NCBI GenBank assembly: GCA_021738535.1 | Contig: JAIPBU010000005.1 | Location: forward strand, 1-64,000 | Reading direction: 5' to 3' | Origin: Bacteroidales bacterium | GTDB taxonomy: Bacteria > Bacteroidota > Bacteroidia > Bacteroidales > VadinHA17 | DNA: 64,000 bases | Made by a program: the position numbers and the translations under genes | The notes under the pieces: model-generated | Told to the model about the DNA's origin: nothing | Databases searched by the model: none | What the model saw: only the letters and a program-made list of their open reading frames with translations | Part shown: one piece after another, positions 17,101-25,706 of the stretch | Numbering within the stretch: position 1 is the first letter of the stretch | Layout of the letters: each line of letters begins with the position of its first letter

Positions 17101-17301
17101 CCCGGTGGAAGGATTCGCCGACCTGACAGGTTGATATTCAGGGATGACCGGCTTATAATAACAGATTTCAAATTCGGTGAAAGCCTGCCGGGACATAAAA
17201 AGCAACTTGAAGAATACCGAAAAATTCTTCAGGATATGGGTTACAGGAATGTTGATGCCTTTGTATGGTATCCTGATGAGTCAAAAGTAGTGGAAGTGTA
17301 A
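14152..17301 (+). CDS. AddA/RecB-like UvrD-family helicase-nuclease
   Basis: A 1049-residue superfamily 1A helicase with C-terminal nuclease, the likely large subunit of an AddAB-type double-strand-break resection enzyme. Walker A ASAGSGKT lies at the N-terminus, Walker B in MIDEFQDTSR (about 385), then VVGDIKQSIYRWRNSD, the RecB-type motif TIHKSKGLQF (about 729) and YVAFTRARE (about 805). The PD-(D/E)XK nuclease is visible as RPDRL...IITDFKFG with QLEEYR (about 990-1025). The start at 14152 places the Walker A loop about nine residues in, as in homologues; an ATG three codons earlier is equally possible. Its stop overlaps the next start (TAATG), so the radical SAM gene and the AddB-like gene are cotranscribed. 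Confidence 0.92.
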   Translation: MESGKITRYSASAGSGKTFKLAGIYLRSLFSDPYSYRNILAVTFTNKATAEMKERILHNLYMLSKGKESEYSGLLQEATGKSPEKLKAEAGTILNRILHDYSSFSVGTIDSFFQKVLRSFARESGLQAGFNIVLDYSTILLRAVDELLKDSEHDEKLLTWLIEFGQREILEGKSWNLKTKILSLGEQIFNEKYRMLQENGLITDDREILRDSISKLYAFQNSFSKRLAELAGEAMAKLHKHGVKQDMLAGKSRSFMKFLDKAQNEVPATYLSALYAAADEEKYYSGPKASPELDAALADGLHDTIISLVSEYREKIRLYNSVRLVTDNLFTLGILNDIAFNTRKILDEQNKFLLADAGDILRKILSVDQAPFIYEKAGNRYKNFMIDEFQDTSRVQWDNFLPLISNSLAEGESSLVVGDIKQSIYRWRNSDWEIFRNIGDSFSEESFETVPLKENWRSSANIIGFNNALFSCLPGMIEKDLETGSTMISEVYADVKQNDPGKYEGGFVQMKYFESADDGREQALEQLPSLLEEIQDKGYSAGDIGILVRTRNEGQEVIDRIAAYASRTQNTGYSYHVISQDSLLLGSSPVIIFLVSVLRYLIENDNKVNRAVMQQYYRLAKTDNEISRPSFIEEPGGTIPNRTTDSFESFLDTVRYLSVFEIVDRVIDYTGTGRVQSNIPYLNTFQNCILDFAGTETNDIPAFLDWWENEGNKKSVSSSEQPDAMQLMTIHKSKGLQFRVVVLPFVSWPFKHEVNPFLWIYSDEELLKPLGAVPVKMKKDFENTVFDGFYKQELGRAAIDKLNMLYVAFTRARECLYANLLKTGKGKSAGDYIADIFTYDTEIYNTGMGKHWDDEKMLFSYGREPENKQTEKEKVKGQEIGYPLTLDDSRLRLNLHSKAYYSKMDTKDGDKRSYGLLMHEILSSIKTSNDIPVVLDDYLDKGIIDHIDRKSLNEKLNNALSDDRVKTWFSSDVEVKTERDILVPGGRIRRPDRLIFRDDRLIITDFKFGESLPGHKKQLEEYRKILQDMGYRNVDAFVWYPDESKVVEV

Positions 17302-18266
17302 TGGAAAGCAATAATAATATATATCCATGGGGACATAGCAGGCGCTTTAATGCTTACTCAAATTATTTCAGGAATGAATTTGGGGGAAGGGTTCAGAAAC
17401 TTAGTATTGATGCAGGTTTTACCTGCCCTAACAGGGATGGAACAGCAGGAAGGGGAGGATGTACCTACTGCAATAATGAAGCATTCAGCCCTTCCTATTG
17501 CAGGTCAACGGTGAGCATCAGTGAGCAGATAAGAAAGGGTATTCGCTTTCATTCAAGAAGGTACCGGAAATCTGTTGCTTTCCTGGCATATTTCCAGGCT
17601 TACACAAATACTTATGCCCCTCTTGAAGAGCTGAAAGATAAATATGAGGAAGCTCTTTCACATCCGGAAGTTACCGGTGTTATTATTGGTACCAGGCCTG
17701 ACTGTGTTAATGATGATCTGCTTGATTATCTTGCAGGACTTAGCAGGGATTATTATATAGCAGTTGAATATGGAGTTGAATCATGTTATGACAAAACCCT
17801 GCTGCGTATTAACAGGGGGCATGATTTTTCCTGTTCGGTAAAGGCAATTGAAAAAACTGCTGCAAGAGGCATAAAAACAGGTGCACATTTCATCTTTGGC
17901 CTGCCCGGTGAATCAAGGGAGGAAATGCTGGAAGGAGCAGAGATTATTTCATCATTGCCGTTAAAGACTGTGAAATTTCACCAGCTGCAAATTATTAAAG
18001 GAACACGGATGGCCGATGAATTCATGGATAAACCAGGCGATTTTAACCTGTTTTCATGGGATGAATACAGGGAGTTTTTTATACGATTCCTTGAGAAACT
18101 AAATCCTGAAATCATTGTGGAACGCTTTACCGGTGAATCCAAACCCGGACTGATAATTAATGAAGGATGGGGCAGAATGCGATCAGATGAATTGCTGAGA
18201 GCCTTCGAACAAAGACTTGAAGAACTTGATACCTGGCAGGGCAGGTTGCATAAAGAAAAAAAATAA
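17301..18266 (+). CDS. TIGR01212-type radical SAM protein (YhcC-like)
   Basis: A 321-residue radical SAM protein of the YhcC/TIGR01212 family, whose reaction is not known to me. The family signature TCPNRDG...GGCTYCNN (residues about 42-60) carries the cluster cysteines. Further conserved parts are FQAYTNTYAPLEELK, GTRPDC, VEYGVESC and HFIFGLPGE. Its ATG overlaps the stop codon of the AddA-like gene by one base, and the AddB-like gene starts 31 bp after its end, so it is inserted in the helicase-nuclease operon. Confidence 0.92.
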   Translation: MESNNNIYPWGHSRRFNAYSNYFRNEFGGRVQKLSIDAGFTCPNRDGTAGRGGCTYCNNEAFSPSYCRSTVSISEQIRKGIRFHSRRYRKSVAFLAYFQAYTNTYAPLEELKDKYEEALSHPEVTGVIIGTRPDCVNDDLLDYLAGLSRDYYIAVEYGVESCYDKTLLRINRGHDFSCSVKAIEKTAARGIKTGAHFIFGLPGESREEMLEGAEIISSLPLKTVKFHQLQIIKGTRMADEFMDKPGDFNLFSWDEYREFFIRFLEKLNPEIIVERFTGESKPGLIINEGWGRMRSDELLRAFEQRLEELDTWQGRLHKEKK

Positions 18267-18297
18267 ATGCATAATATTTAATGAGCGGGAACTGAAC

Positions 18298-21150
18298 ATG
18301 AATATTTTTTTGAGGGATATTGCAGAATTATTACTTAAGGACTACGGATCAGGCCTTTCAGAACACTGTGTGGTATTTCCGAATAACCGCTCCATACTTT
18401 TTTTCAGGAAATATCTTTCAGAGTTGATTGATAAACCTGTATTTATGCCGTCGCTCCAGACAATAAGTAGTCTGACTGAACAGCAAAGTAAGCTAAAAAA
18501 AGCTGAACCCCTGGAGCTTGTATACCAACTGTACAGGATATATGAATCAGCGGGCAAACGAAAAGAAACATTCGATGATTTTTATTTCTGGGGTGAAATG
18601 TTACTGGGTGATTTTGACGACATAGATAAGTATTTTGTTGATCCTGACCTCCTGTTCACCAACCTGTCCGAAATGAAGGAAATTGATGAGAAGTTTGGTG
18701 TCCTGGGTGATGAGGTGATGGAAATAATCAGGCAGTTCTGGATTAATTTTGATGCGGCAAAAATGACGGGTGAAAAATCTGATTTCCTGTCCGTCTGGCA
18801 GATCCTGCCTGCTGTATACCGAAAATTCAAATCATCACTAAAAGATAAAGGCCTGGCTTACGAAGGGATGATCATTCGCGAACAGGCAGAAGAGATACAG
18901 GATGATCCCGGACGGTGGAATAAGGACATAAAAATATTTCATATAGTTGGTTTCAATGCACTGAATAAATGTGAAAGAGTAATATTCAAAAGCCTTGAGA
19001 AGGAGGGGCGAGCCCGGTTTTACTGGGATTATGATAGTTCTTTTGTTGATAACCCTGACCATGAAGCGGGTCATTTCATCAGGGAGAATCTGGAGGAATT
19101 CAGTAATTCTTTTCCTGCATCACCTGACCACAAAGACTGCAGGGTTAATGTCTTTTCAGCCCCTTCGGATGTGGCCCAGGCAAAACTCATCCCCTCATTG
19201 ATCAATAATTATAAGCTAAGTGATGATCCCAACAGCATAGCCGTTGTGCTTGCAGATGAAAACCTGCTGAGCCCTGTATTGAACAGTCTGCCCGGCGATG
19301 TTAAGAACATAAATGTTACAATGGGTTATCCCCTGTTCCAGACACCTGCATACAGCCTGGTGCACCAGTTGCTGCGTTTGCAGAAGAACAGCCGAACAGC
19401 AGGCATAAATAAGGAATACTATTATAATGATGTCATTAATCTGCTGCAACACCAGTATATAGCATTCAATTATCCCGTTGATGTTCGTTCGGTAATTAAT
19501 AATATAAAGCAGAAAAACCTGGTAAGAGTAAAGAGGGATGAACTTTTGCAAAATGATCTTTTCAAAGAGATCTTCAGTGAAGAGTATAATACTACTTCAT
19601 ATCTTTCTTCCATACTTTCAAAAATTATTCTCCTGCTTGATAATGAGCACGAGAAATCCGGAAGGTCCGGGCTTAGTCTTCAGCAGGAATTTATTTACAA
19701 CCTGGTACTTCCTCTTAACCAACTTGCTAATATTATTGAATCTTCTGATATGGGTATGGGGATTGATCTGTATACAAGGCTGGCAGATCGTCTGATGAGA
19801 AGCATTGTTGTGCCTTTTAGCGGTGAGCCGTTGAAGGGATTGCAGGTAATGGGCATCCTGGAGACGCGTACCCTGGATTTTGAGAATATAATTTTTCTTT
19901 CAGCCAATGAAGGTAAGATACCACGGTCGCCTAGTGGTAACTCTTATATACCGCATAACCTGAGGCAGGCATTTGGTTTGCCAACGATCAAATACTCTGA
20001 TTCAATATATGCCTACTATTTTTACAGGTTATTGCAAAGGTCTTCAAATGTTGACTTTATTTATAATAACAGCACAGAAGGTACCAGGAGCGGTGAAATG
20101 AGCAGGTTCCTTCTGCAACTAAAATATGATGACAATTATAATACTTCCTTTGTTAATACCCGGTTTAATATACTTCCTTCAGCTAAAGTAAGCCAGGTGA
20201 TAGAAAGGAGCGACAAAATAAACAATGTCCTGGAATCACGCTACCTGGAAGGCCCTGATAAGAAAATACTGTCTCCCAGTGCTATAAATACCTGGATTAA
20301 TTGTAATATGAGGTTTTACTACAGGTATATAGCAGGAATTAGTGAAGAAGAGGAAGTCCTGGAAGAAGTTGATTCACTTGCCTTCGGAAATATTCTTCAT
20401 CATGTAATGAATGATGTTTATGAGCCTTACACGGGAAAAACATTGGATTATAGTGGTTTAGAAGATATATATAAAGACACCAGGCGCATAGATAAACTTG
20501 TAGAAGACAATTTCAGGAAGATATTCATGAAAAATGCACCAGGAAATATCCGTGGGAAAAACCTGGTTGTAACAAATATAATTGGCAGGATGGTAAAACA
20601 GATAATCCTGGCAGACAATGCCTATGCACCGCTAACTCTTAAGTACCTTGAGAGGCATGTGCAGGGGTCAGTTGATTGCAAGATTGATGGAAAATTGCAT
20701 AGCCTGTCGCTTGGGGGCACTATTGACCGGGTCGATATCACCGAGGAGACTTACCGTATACTGGACTACAAGTCAGGTACAGACAGTACTAAGGTAAAAA
20801 GCCTGGAATCACTGTTTGACTACCGGTCAAATAGCAGGAATAGTGCTGCTTTCCAGACCCTGTTGTATTGTGAGTTGTTTATGCAGAATATGCGGATTGA
20901 TAATATAAGACCATCTCTTTACCCGGTAAGAAATATATTCAGGAATGATTTTAGTGATGTTTTTGTTATAAATGCAGGTCAGAGCAAGGGCAAAATTGAA
21001 ACGTATTCAGATTTGCGTACGGATTTTGTAAATTCACTCCGTGGAGTATTAGCGGATATTTTTGACCGGGGAAGAGATATTACCATGACTGTGGATAAAC
21101 AAAAATGCAGGTATTGTCCATATAACACGCTGTGCAACAGGATGAGTTAA
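18298..21150 (+). CDS. AddB-like helicase/PD-(D/E)XK nuclease with Fe-S cluster
   Basis: A 950-residue partner of the AddA-like protein. The N-terminal half shows an inactivated or divergent helicase fold (VVFPNNRSILFFRKYL). The C-terminal third is a nuclease: INTWINCNMRFYYRY (Cys near 669), GGTIDRVDITEE, RILDYKSG (about 819-826) and CRYCPYNTLC (about 936-946). One upstream Cys plus three closing cysteines is the AddB-type [4Fe-4S] arrangement. The start at 18298 begins MNIFLRDIAELLL; the longer frame would overlap the radical SAM gene by 50 bp. Gene position after the AddA-like subunit supports a two-subunit enzyme. Confidence 0.9.
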   Translation: MNIFLRDIAELLLKDYGSGLSEHCVVFPNNRSILFFRKYLSELIDKPVFMPSLQTISSLTEQQSKLKKAEPLELVYQLYRIYESAGKRKETFDDFYFWGEMLLGDFDDIDKYFVDPDLLFTNLSEMKEIDEKFGVLGDEVMEIIRQFWINFDAAKMTGEKSDFLSVWQILPAVYRKFKSSLKDKGLAYEGMIIREQAEEIQDDPGRWNKDIKIFHIVGFNALNKCERVIFKSLEKEGRARFYWDYDSSFVDNPDHEAGHFIRENLEEFSNSFPASPDHKDCRVNVFSAPSDVAQAKLIPSLINNYKLSDDPNSIAVVLADENLLSPVLNSLPGDVKNINVTMGYPLFQTPAYSLVHQLLRLQKNSRTAGINKEYYYNDVINLLQHQYIAFNYPVDVRSVINNIKQKNLVRVKRDELLQNDLFKEIFSEEYNTTSYLSSILSKIILLLDNEHEKSGRSGLSLQQEFIYNLVLPLNQLANIIESSDMGMGIDLYTRLADRLMRSIVVPFSGEPLKGLQVMGILETRTLDFENIIFLSANEGKIPRSPSGNSYIPHNLRQAFGLPTIKYSDSIYAYYFYRLLQRSSNVDFIYNNSTEGTRSGEMSRFLLQLKYDDNYNTSFVNTRFNILPSAKVSQVIERSDKINNVLESRYLEGPDKKILSPSAINTWINCNMRFYYRYIAGISEEEEVLEEVDSLAFGNILHHVMNDVYEPYTGKTLDYSGLEDIYKDTRRIDKLVEDNFRKIFMKNAPGNIRGKNLVVTNIIGRMVKQIILADNAYAPLTLKYLERHVQGSVDCKIDGKLHSLSLGGTIDRVDITEETYRILDYKSGTDSTKVKSLESLFDYRSNSRNSAAFQTLLYCELFMQNMRIDNIRPSLYPVRNIFRNDFSDVFVINAGQSKGKIETYSDLRTDFVNSLRGVLADIFDRGRDITMTVDKQKCRYCPYNTLCNRMS

Positions 21151-21175
21151 AATTAAATATTTGTATATTAGGGCT

Positions 21176-22921
21176 ATGGAAATGAACTATTCCTCTTACA
21201 GGGCAGAGATAAAGAATGTTAAGTATGTTTCAGATGATGGTATTTATTATCCTCGTACTGCAATAATTACTTTCCTGGATGAGCTTAGCAATGAAAAGGG
21301 GACTGAACTATATGGCCATTTACAATCTTCTGAGATATTTGAGGCAATTGACAGGGGAGATGAGATAATTCTTGATAAGTGCTATGTAGAAGATTTCTCA
21401 CTTTCACTTTACAGGAGCCAGAGAAAGAAGGATAAAAAAAGTTTTGTGAGACTGAATAATTTCTCCGCAAAGAATGCTCTCTTTTCGGCCCACATTGCAA
21501 ATGACTTTTCCTTTGCTGATTTTGGTGATACACATGTTTCTTTCGAGGGCACACATTTTGCAAAAGGTAAAGTCCTTTTTAATAATTTACGTTCTCAAAA
21601 AGGAAATTTTAATTTATCGGGTACATATATTGCCGGGGGACATATAGAAATGACCGGAGCTGAATTCGGGGAAGGCAACTTTGAGCTAAAAAATGCAGTT
21701 ATAGGCGACGGCTTAAAGGATTTCCAGGATATGGTCTTTTCCTCCGGCAACATTAATTTTGCCAATACCGAGTTTCATTCCGGTAATGTTTTATTCATTA
21801 ACAGTTGTTTCGGTGAAGGCAATTTCTGTTTCAAGATCTGTCGCATCAACTCTGGTAAAATAGATTTTCATTACGCTTCATTTGGTAGTGGTGATGTTAC
21901 TTTTGAGAGAGCTGAGTTTGGAGACAGCAGGGTGGATTTCAGGGCTGTTGACTTTGGGAAGGGCAGGGTGAATTTTAACAGGTCTGTATTTGGTAATGGT
22001 GATTTTGCCATGGAAGGGGCTGTTTTTAAAGGAAATAAGTTCTTTTTCAAACGAATAACCATGGGTGCCGGGACAAAGGACTTCAGCCTGATGGAAATGA
22101 AAGATGCAGAAGCCAGTTTTGAGAAAACAGATTTCGGCAGTGGCGAACTGAGCTTTAATGGCTCATTTTTCAGAATACTGTCACTCAAATCCTGTCACCT
22201 CGACCATTATGCAGACATGAGAATAAAAGGAGCTGACATTCTTGATATGTCAGATTCTATAGTGCGTGATATAGTTGATATGGAGCCTTTTAATACCGGT
22301 TACAGTGTAGGTAGTCTTGACATGTCAGGTATGCGTTTGCTCGGGAAGCTATATATGGACTGGAAGAATAATATGTGTAAAGAAGTTATCATGAACCAGT
22401 CAAATACCTCGCTCAGACAAAAATCTGAGCAGTTCAGGATTCTGAAAGAAAACTTTAATGTTACCGGTAAATACGAGGATGAAGACCGGGCATATGTTAT
22501 GTTTAAAAGACTTGAGTCAAAATCTGATCTGCAGGATGTAATATTACACAAAAAAGGTATTTCAACTCTGCCGGCATACATATCATATGGTTTCAGGTGG
22601 CTGGTTTTTGACGCTGCGGGCCAGTATGCAACCAATCCAATCAGGGTGTTACTAACGATGGCTGTTTCTTATGTCTTCTTCAGTATTATATACCTGCTGA
22701 TGATGTATTTTTCAGCTGCTGATATTATAGCTTCCGTGAATGATCATCTCTCAATTGTGTCCAAAGCGTTTTATCACAGTGTCGTAACATTCCTTACCAT
22801 AGGTTATGGTGATCATTATCCCTATGGTTCAATACGATTTATTTCAGGAGTGGAAGGATTTGTAGGGCTATTTCTTATGTCCTATTTCACTGTTGCCTTT
22901 GTGAGAAAAATTTTAAGATGA
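21176..22921 (+). CDS. Potassium channel with N-terminal dodecapeptide beta-helix
   Basis: A 581-residue membrane protein. Residues 115-330 consist of 18 contiguous units of exactly 12 residues with the consensus xFGxGxVxFxxA, which suggests a right-handed beta-helix or pentapeptide-like solenoid. After a linker (KENFNVTGKYEDEDRAYVMFKRLE) come one transmembrane helix (TNPIRVLLTMAVSYVFFSII), a pore helix and the potassium selectivity filter TIGYGD in VVTFLTIGYGDHYPYG, and a second helix (FVGLFLMSYFTVAFV). The pore is thus a two-helix K+ channel with a large cytoplasmic N-terminal sensor or scaffold. The ATG at 21176 is chosen; a TTG five codons upstream is less likely. It ends one base before the convergent ribH gene. 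Confidence 0.85.
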   Translation: MEMNYSSYRAEIKNVKYVSDDGIYYPRTAIITFLDELSNEKGTELYGHLQSSEIFEAIDRGDEIILDKCYVEDFSLSLYRSQRKKDKKSFVRLNNFSAKNALFSAHIANDFSFADFGDTHVSFEGTHFAKGKVLFNNLRSQKGNFNLSGTYIAGGHIEMTGAEFGEGNFELKNAVIGDGLKDFQDMVFSSGNINFANTEFHSGNVLFINSCFGEGNFCFKICRINSGKIDFHYASFGSGDVTFERAEFGDSRVDFRAVDFGKGRVNFNRSVFGNGDFAMEGAVFKGNKFFFKRITMGAGTKDFSLMEMKDAEASFEKTDFGSGELSFNGSFFRILSLKSCHLDHYADMRIKGADILDMSDSIVRDIVDMEPFNTGYSVGSLDMSGMRLLGKLYMDWKNNMCKEVIMNQSNTSLRQKSEQFRILKENFNVTGKYEDEDRAYVMFKRLESKSDLQDVILHKKGISTLPAYISYGFRWLVFDAAGQYATNPIRVLLTMAVSYVFFSIIYLLMMYFSAADIIASVNDHLSIVSKAFYHSVVTFLTIGYGDHYPYGSIRFISGVEGFVGLFLMSYFTVAFVRKILR

Positions 22922-22922
22922 T

Positions 22923-23408
22923 CTATTTCAGTCTCCCGGCCATATCAGCCATCTTAATGGCAGTTAATGCTGCTTCGTCACCCTTGTTACCATGCTTACC
23001 TCCTGCACGGTCTTTAGCCTGCTGCAGTGTATCTGTTGTAAGCAAACCAAAAATAAATGGTATGCCGTATTTAAGGTTCAGATCGCTTATGCCTGCTGTG
23101 ACACCCTGGCATACATAGGTAAAATGAGGCGTTTCACCCTGGATAACGCAACCCAGGCAGATAACGCTGTCTACTTTTTTCTTCTCATACAACAACTTTG
23201 CTCCCAGAGGTAATTCAAAACTGCCTGGAACATGCTCAATAAAGATATCTTCAGAACTTGCTCCATATTTCTCAAGGATGTTTAAAGCACCCTCAAGCAG
23301 ATTCCAGGTAATTTCATTATTCCAGTCTGATACAACAATGCCGAATTTCATTCCACCTGCAGAAGGCACGGAATCGGGATCATAAGATGACAGGTCAGTT
23401 GTTGCCAT
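22923..23408 (-). CDS. ribH: 6,7-dimethyl-8-ribityllumazine synthase RibH
   Basis: A 161-residue enzyme catalysing the penultimate riboflavin step, joining 5-amino-6-ribitylaminouracil with dihydroxybutanone phosphate. Conserved pieces are WNNEITWNLLEGA, VPGSFELPLGAKLL, GCVIQGETPHF (with the catalytic His nearby), PFIFGLLTTDTLQQA and RAGGKHGNKG. Size is typical for the icosahedral type. Its start overlaps the stop of the upstream TPR gene by one base, so both form an operon. No FMN riboswitch was seen upstream. Confidence 0.96.
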   Translation of the reverse strand: MATTDLSSYDPDSVPSAGGMKFGIVVSDWNNEITWNLLEGALNILEKYGASSEDIFIEHVPGSFELPLGAKLLYEKKKVDSVICLGCVIQGETPHFTYVCQGVTAGISDLNLKYGIPFIFGLLTTDTLQQAKDRAGGKHGNKGDEAALTAIKMADMAGRLK

Positions 23409-24088
23409 TACTTCCTTATTTTAGCCCTGGCTATATATTTGTCAATATTCCTGCCTTCAGAGCTTTCCGGGTACTTCTCTTTAATTTCTTCGTAAAGCTC
23501 AAGGGCTTTATCATAACTGCCTTCCATCTCATAGATCTGCGCTGCTTTCATGAGGTACAGAGGATTATAAAACTTATTCTCAGAATAATCCGCTGCTTTC
23601 AGGTAGTATTCAATACCTATTTCCGTATTACCCAGTTCAACATATGCATCACCTATGCACCCTATGGCAACCGGACTGATAGATTTGTCTTTCTTCTTGT
23701 ATTTGTTGAGGTATACAATGGCATCTTCAAATTCACCCGCCCTGAGTAAACAAACACCTGCATAATAGTATGCCAGGTTTCCGGGTTTTGTTGCACTGTA
23801 TTCATCTGCTATATCGATAAACCCCAGGTAATTGCCGTCGCCGTACAGTGCAAGCTGAAGAGAGTCTTCTGCAAAATAATTTTCTGCAACATACATCTGT
23901 GACAGGGCTTCCTCTGTTTTATTGTCCAGTCTCTTGTTATACAGCCAGACTGCTGCTACAATAACTGCTATTACTGCCAGTCCGTAGGTTATTGTTTTCC
24001 AGTTATTCTCAAGAAACTGTTCTGTTTTGGTCAGGCTCTCTTCAAAACCTTCCATTGCTCTGGGATCTTCCTTCTTACTTTTTGCCAT
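23408..24088 (-). CDS. Membrane-anchored tetratricopeptide repeat protein
   Basis: A 226-residue protein with one N-terminal transmembrane helix (WKTITYGLAVIAVIVAAVWLY, about 31-51) and a TPR solenoid behind it (for example YYLKAADYSENKFYNPLYLM and YDKALELYEEIKEKYPES). The topology resembles YfgM-type periplasmic-facing TPR proteins. No catalytic motif. It is cotranscribed with ribH, with a promoter-like TACTTTTG about 43 bp upstream. Confidence 0.8.
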   Translation of the reverse strand: MAKSKKEDPRAMEGFEESLTKTEQFLENNWKTITYGLAVIAVIVAAVWLYNKRLDNKTEEALSQMYVAENYFAEDSLQLALYGDGNYLGFIDIADEYSATKPGNLAYYYAGVCLLRAGEFEDAIVYLNKYKKKDKSISPVAIGCIGDAYVELGNTEIGIEYYLKAADYSENKFYNPLYLMKAAQIYEMEGSYDKALELYEEIKEKYPESSEGRNIDKYIARAKIRK

Positions 24089-24130
24089 TATTTATATGTT
24101 TATGACTAAATACCTATGTTATAAGTTTCG

Positions 24131-24138
24131 CAAAAGTA
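24131..24138 (-). promoter_or_regulatory. Candidate -7 element for the TPR-ribH operon
   Basis: On the - strand TACTTTTG matches TAnnTTTG and is followed by GC, as in other candidate elements here. It lies 43 bp upstream of the TPR gene start. Confidence 0.5.
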
Positions 24139-24253
24139 GTTTTTTTCGTTTGTTTATAAAATAGATGAGAAGAAAAAATTTTTATTTAGCTTTTAAAAAT
24201 ATCTGTTTAGCAAGCTGTTGAAAAAATATAGAGGCAGTACCATTGATAATTTG

Positions 24254-24261
24254 TAAATTTG
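24254..24261 (+). promoter_or_regulatory. Candidate -7 element for recF
   Basis: TAAATTTG matches TAnnTTTG, 22 bp upstream of the recF ATG. The surrounding sequence is AT-rich, so chance occurrence is possible. Confidence 0.4.
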
Positions 24262-24283
24262 TAAATAAATAAGTGTATAAATC

Positions 24284-25408
24284 ATGTATCTGAGCAGGCT
24301 TAATCTGTCTAATTTTAAGAATTACAGTGAGATAGATATAAATTTTTCACCAAGGATAAATTGCTTTGTGGGAGATAATGGTGTTGGTAAAACCAATATT
24401 CTTGATGCAATTCATTATTTGTCGCTTACCAAAAGTTATTTTGTCAGTATTGACAGTGTTAATGTAAAACACGGCGAGGAGTTTTTTATAATAAAAGGTT
24501 CATTTGGTAATAGTGCTGAAGATGAGGAAATAATGTGTGGCCTGCAAAAAGGAAAAAGAAAGGTATTCAAGCGTAATGGCAAGGAATACACACGCATATC
24601 TGATCATATCGGTCGCTACCCCGTTGTTATGGTTTCACCGGCTGACAGCAGTATTATTTCTGATGGAAGTGAAGAGCGCAGGAAGTTTATGAATAATGTG
24701 ATCAGCCAGTTTAACAGGGCTTATCTGAATAATATAATTGCTTATAATAAAGCATTGAAGCAGAGGAACAGGCTGCTCAAAGATTATGCTGCTGAAGGTA
24801 AATTTGATCGCCAGATGCTTGAGCTATGGGAGGATAGGATGCTTGATCCTGCCATGAAAATATATGAAAGCAGGGCCGCTTTTGTTGAGCATATAGTTCC
24901 TCTTTTCCAGGAATACTATGATCATATTTCAGACCAGAGAGAGAAGGTCAGCCTGGAATACAGGTCACAGCTGTCAAAAAGCAGCATGAAAGAGCTGTTC
25001 GATAAAAATATTGATAAAGACAGGGTGATGCGATATACTACATCAGGTATTCATCGTGATGATCTTAAACTCAAGATGAATAATTTTAATATCAAAGATA
25101 TTGGTTCACAGGGTCAGCAGAAGTCTTACCTTGTGGCCCTGAAGCTGGCCAAGTTTGATTATATCAGAGACATGGGCGGGATCTTACCTGTTTTGCTTAT
25201 GGATGATGTATTTGATAAGTTTGACGAGATGAGGGTTGCCCAGATAATTAAACTGGTTTCAGAAAAACGCTTCGGACAGATATTTGTAACGGATACTCAC
25301 AGGGAGCGAATGCAGGCAGTGCTTTCCCGGATTAATATTGATTACAGCCTCTTCCTTATTGACGAAGGAGTTACCGAAATTATGCACAATGGTAAAAAAC
25401 CTGATTGA
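24284..25408 (+). CDS. recF: DNA replication and repair protein RecF
   Basis: A 374-residue SMC-like ATPase that helps load RecA at gapped DNA. Walker A is GDNGVGKTNILDAIHYLS (about residues 30-47), the signature motif is SQGQQKSYLVALKLA, and Walker B with D-loop is LLMDDVFDKFDE. Length is typical. The stop TGA overlaps the start of the DUF721 gene (TGATG). Confidence 0.97.
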   Translation: MYLSRLNLSNFKNYSEIDINFSPRINCFVGDNGVGKTNILDAIHYLSLTKSYFVSIDSVNVKHGEEFFIIKGSFGNSAEDEEIMCGLQKGKRKVFKRNGKEYTRISDHIGRYPVVMVSPADSSIISDGSEERRKFMNNVISQFNRAYLNNIIAYNKALKQRNRLLKDYAAEGKFDRQMLELWEDRMLDPAMKIYESRAAFVEHIVPLFQEYYDHISDQREKVSLEYRSQLSKSSMKELFDKNIDKDRVMRYTTSGIHRDDLKLKMNNFNIKDIGSQGQQKSYLVALKLAKFDYIRDMGGILPVLLMDDVFDKFDEMRVAQIIKLVSEKRFGQIFVTDTHRERMQAVLSRINIDYSLFLIDEGVTEIMHNGKKPD

Positions 25409-25698
25409 TGAGACGAAAAAAAACAGTATCTCTTTCTGAGGCTATCAGGGAGTACAGGAGTGAAATGAATATAGACAGGCGACTGAAAGAAGTCAGCCTT
25501 GTCAGATCATGGGAAGACATTGCCGGTAAAGCAATAGCTAAGAGAACAACAAATGTTTACCTCAGGGCCGGCAAACTATATATCCATCTCAATTCTGCCC
25601 TTGTCAGGAACGAGCTTATGATGGCCCGGGATGAGTTAAAGGAACGCCTTAACTCGGAAGCAGGAGAGGTCCTTGTAAAAGAAATTATACTCAGATAA
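25408..25698 (+). CDS. DUF721 (DciA-like) protein
   Basis: A 96-residue protein of the DUF721 family, which is related to DciA, a loader of replicative helicase in bacteria lacking DnaC. The pattern SLVRSWEDIAGKAIAKRTTNVYLRAGKLYIHL and ELMMARDELKERLN is characteristic. The ATG overlaps the recF stop by one base and is preferred over a TTG one codon earlier. A role in replication fits its coupling with recF. Confidence 0.88.
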   Translation: MRRKKTVSLSEAIREYRSEMNIDRRLKEVSLVRSWEDIAGKAIAKRTTNVYLRAGKLYIHLNSALVRNELMMARDELKERLNSEAGEVLVKEIILR

Positions 25699-25706
25699 AG
25701 TAATAT

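Noticed and set aside
22923-24283. FMN riboswitch for ribH
   Set aside because: ribH is second in an operon with no untranslated gap, and the region upstream of the first gene lacks the conserved RFN-element sequences.
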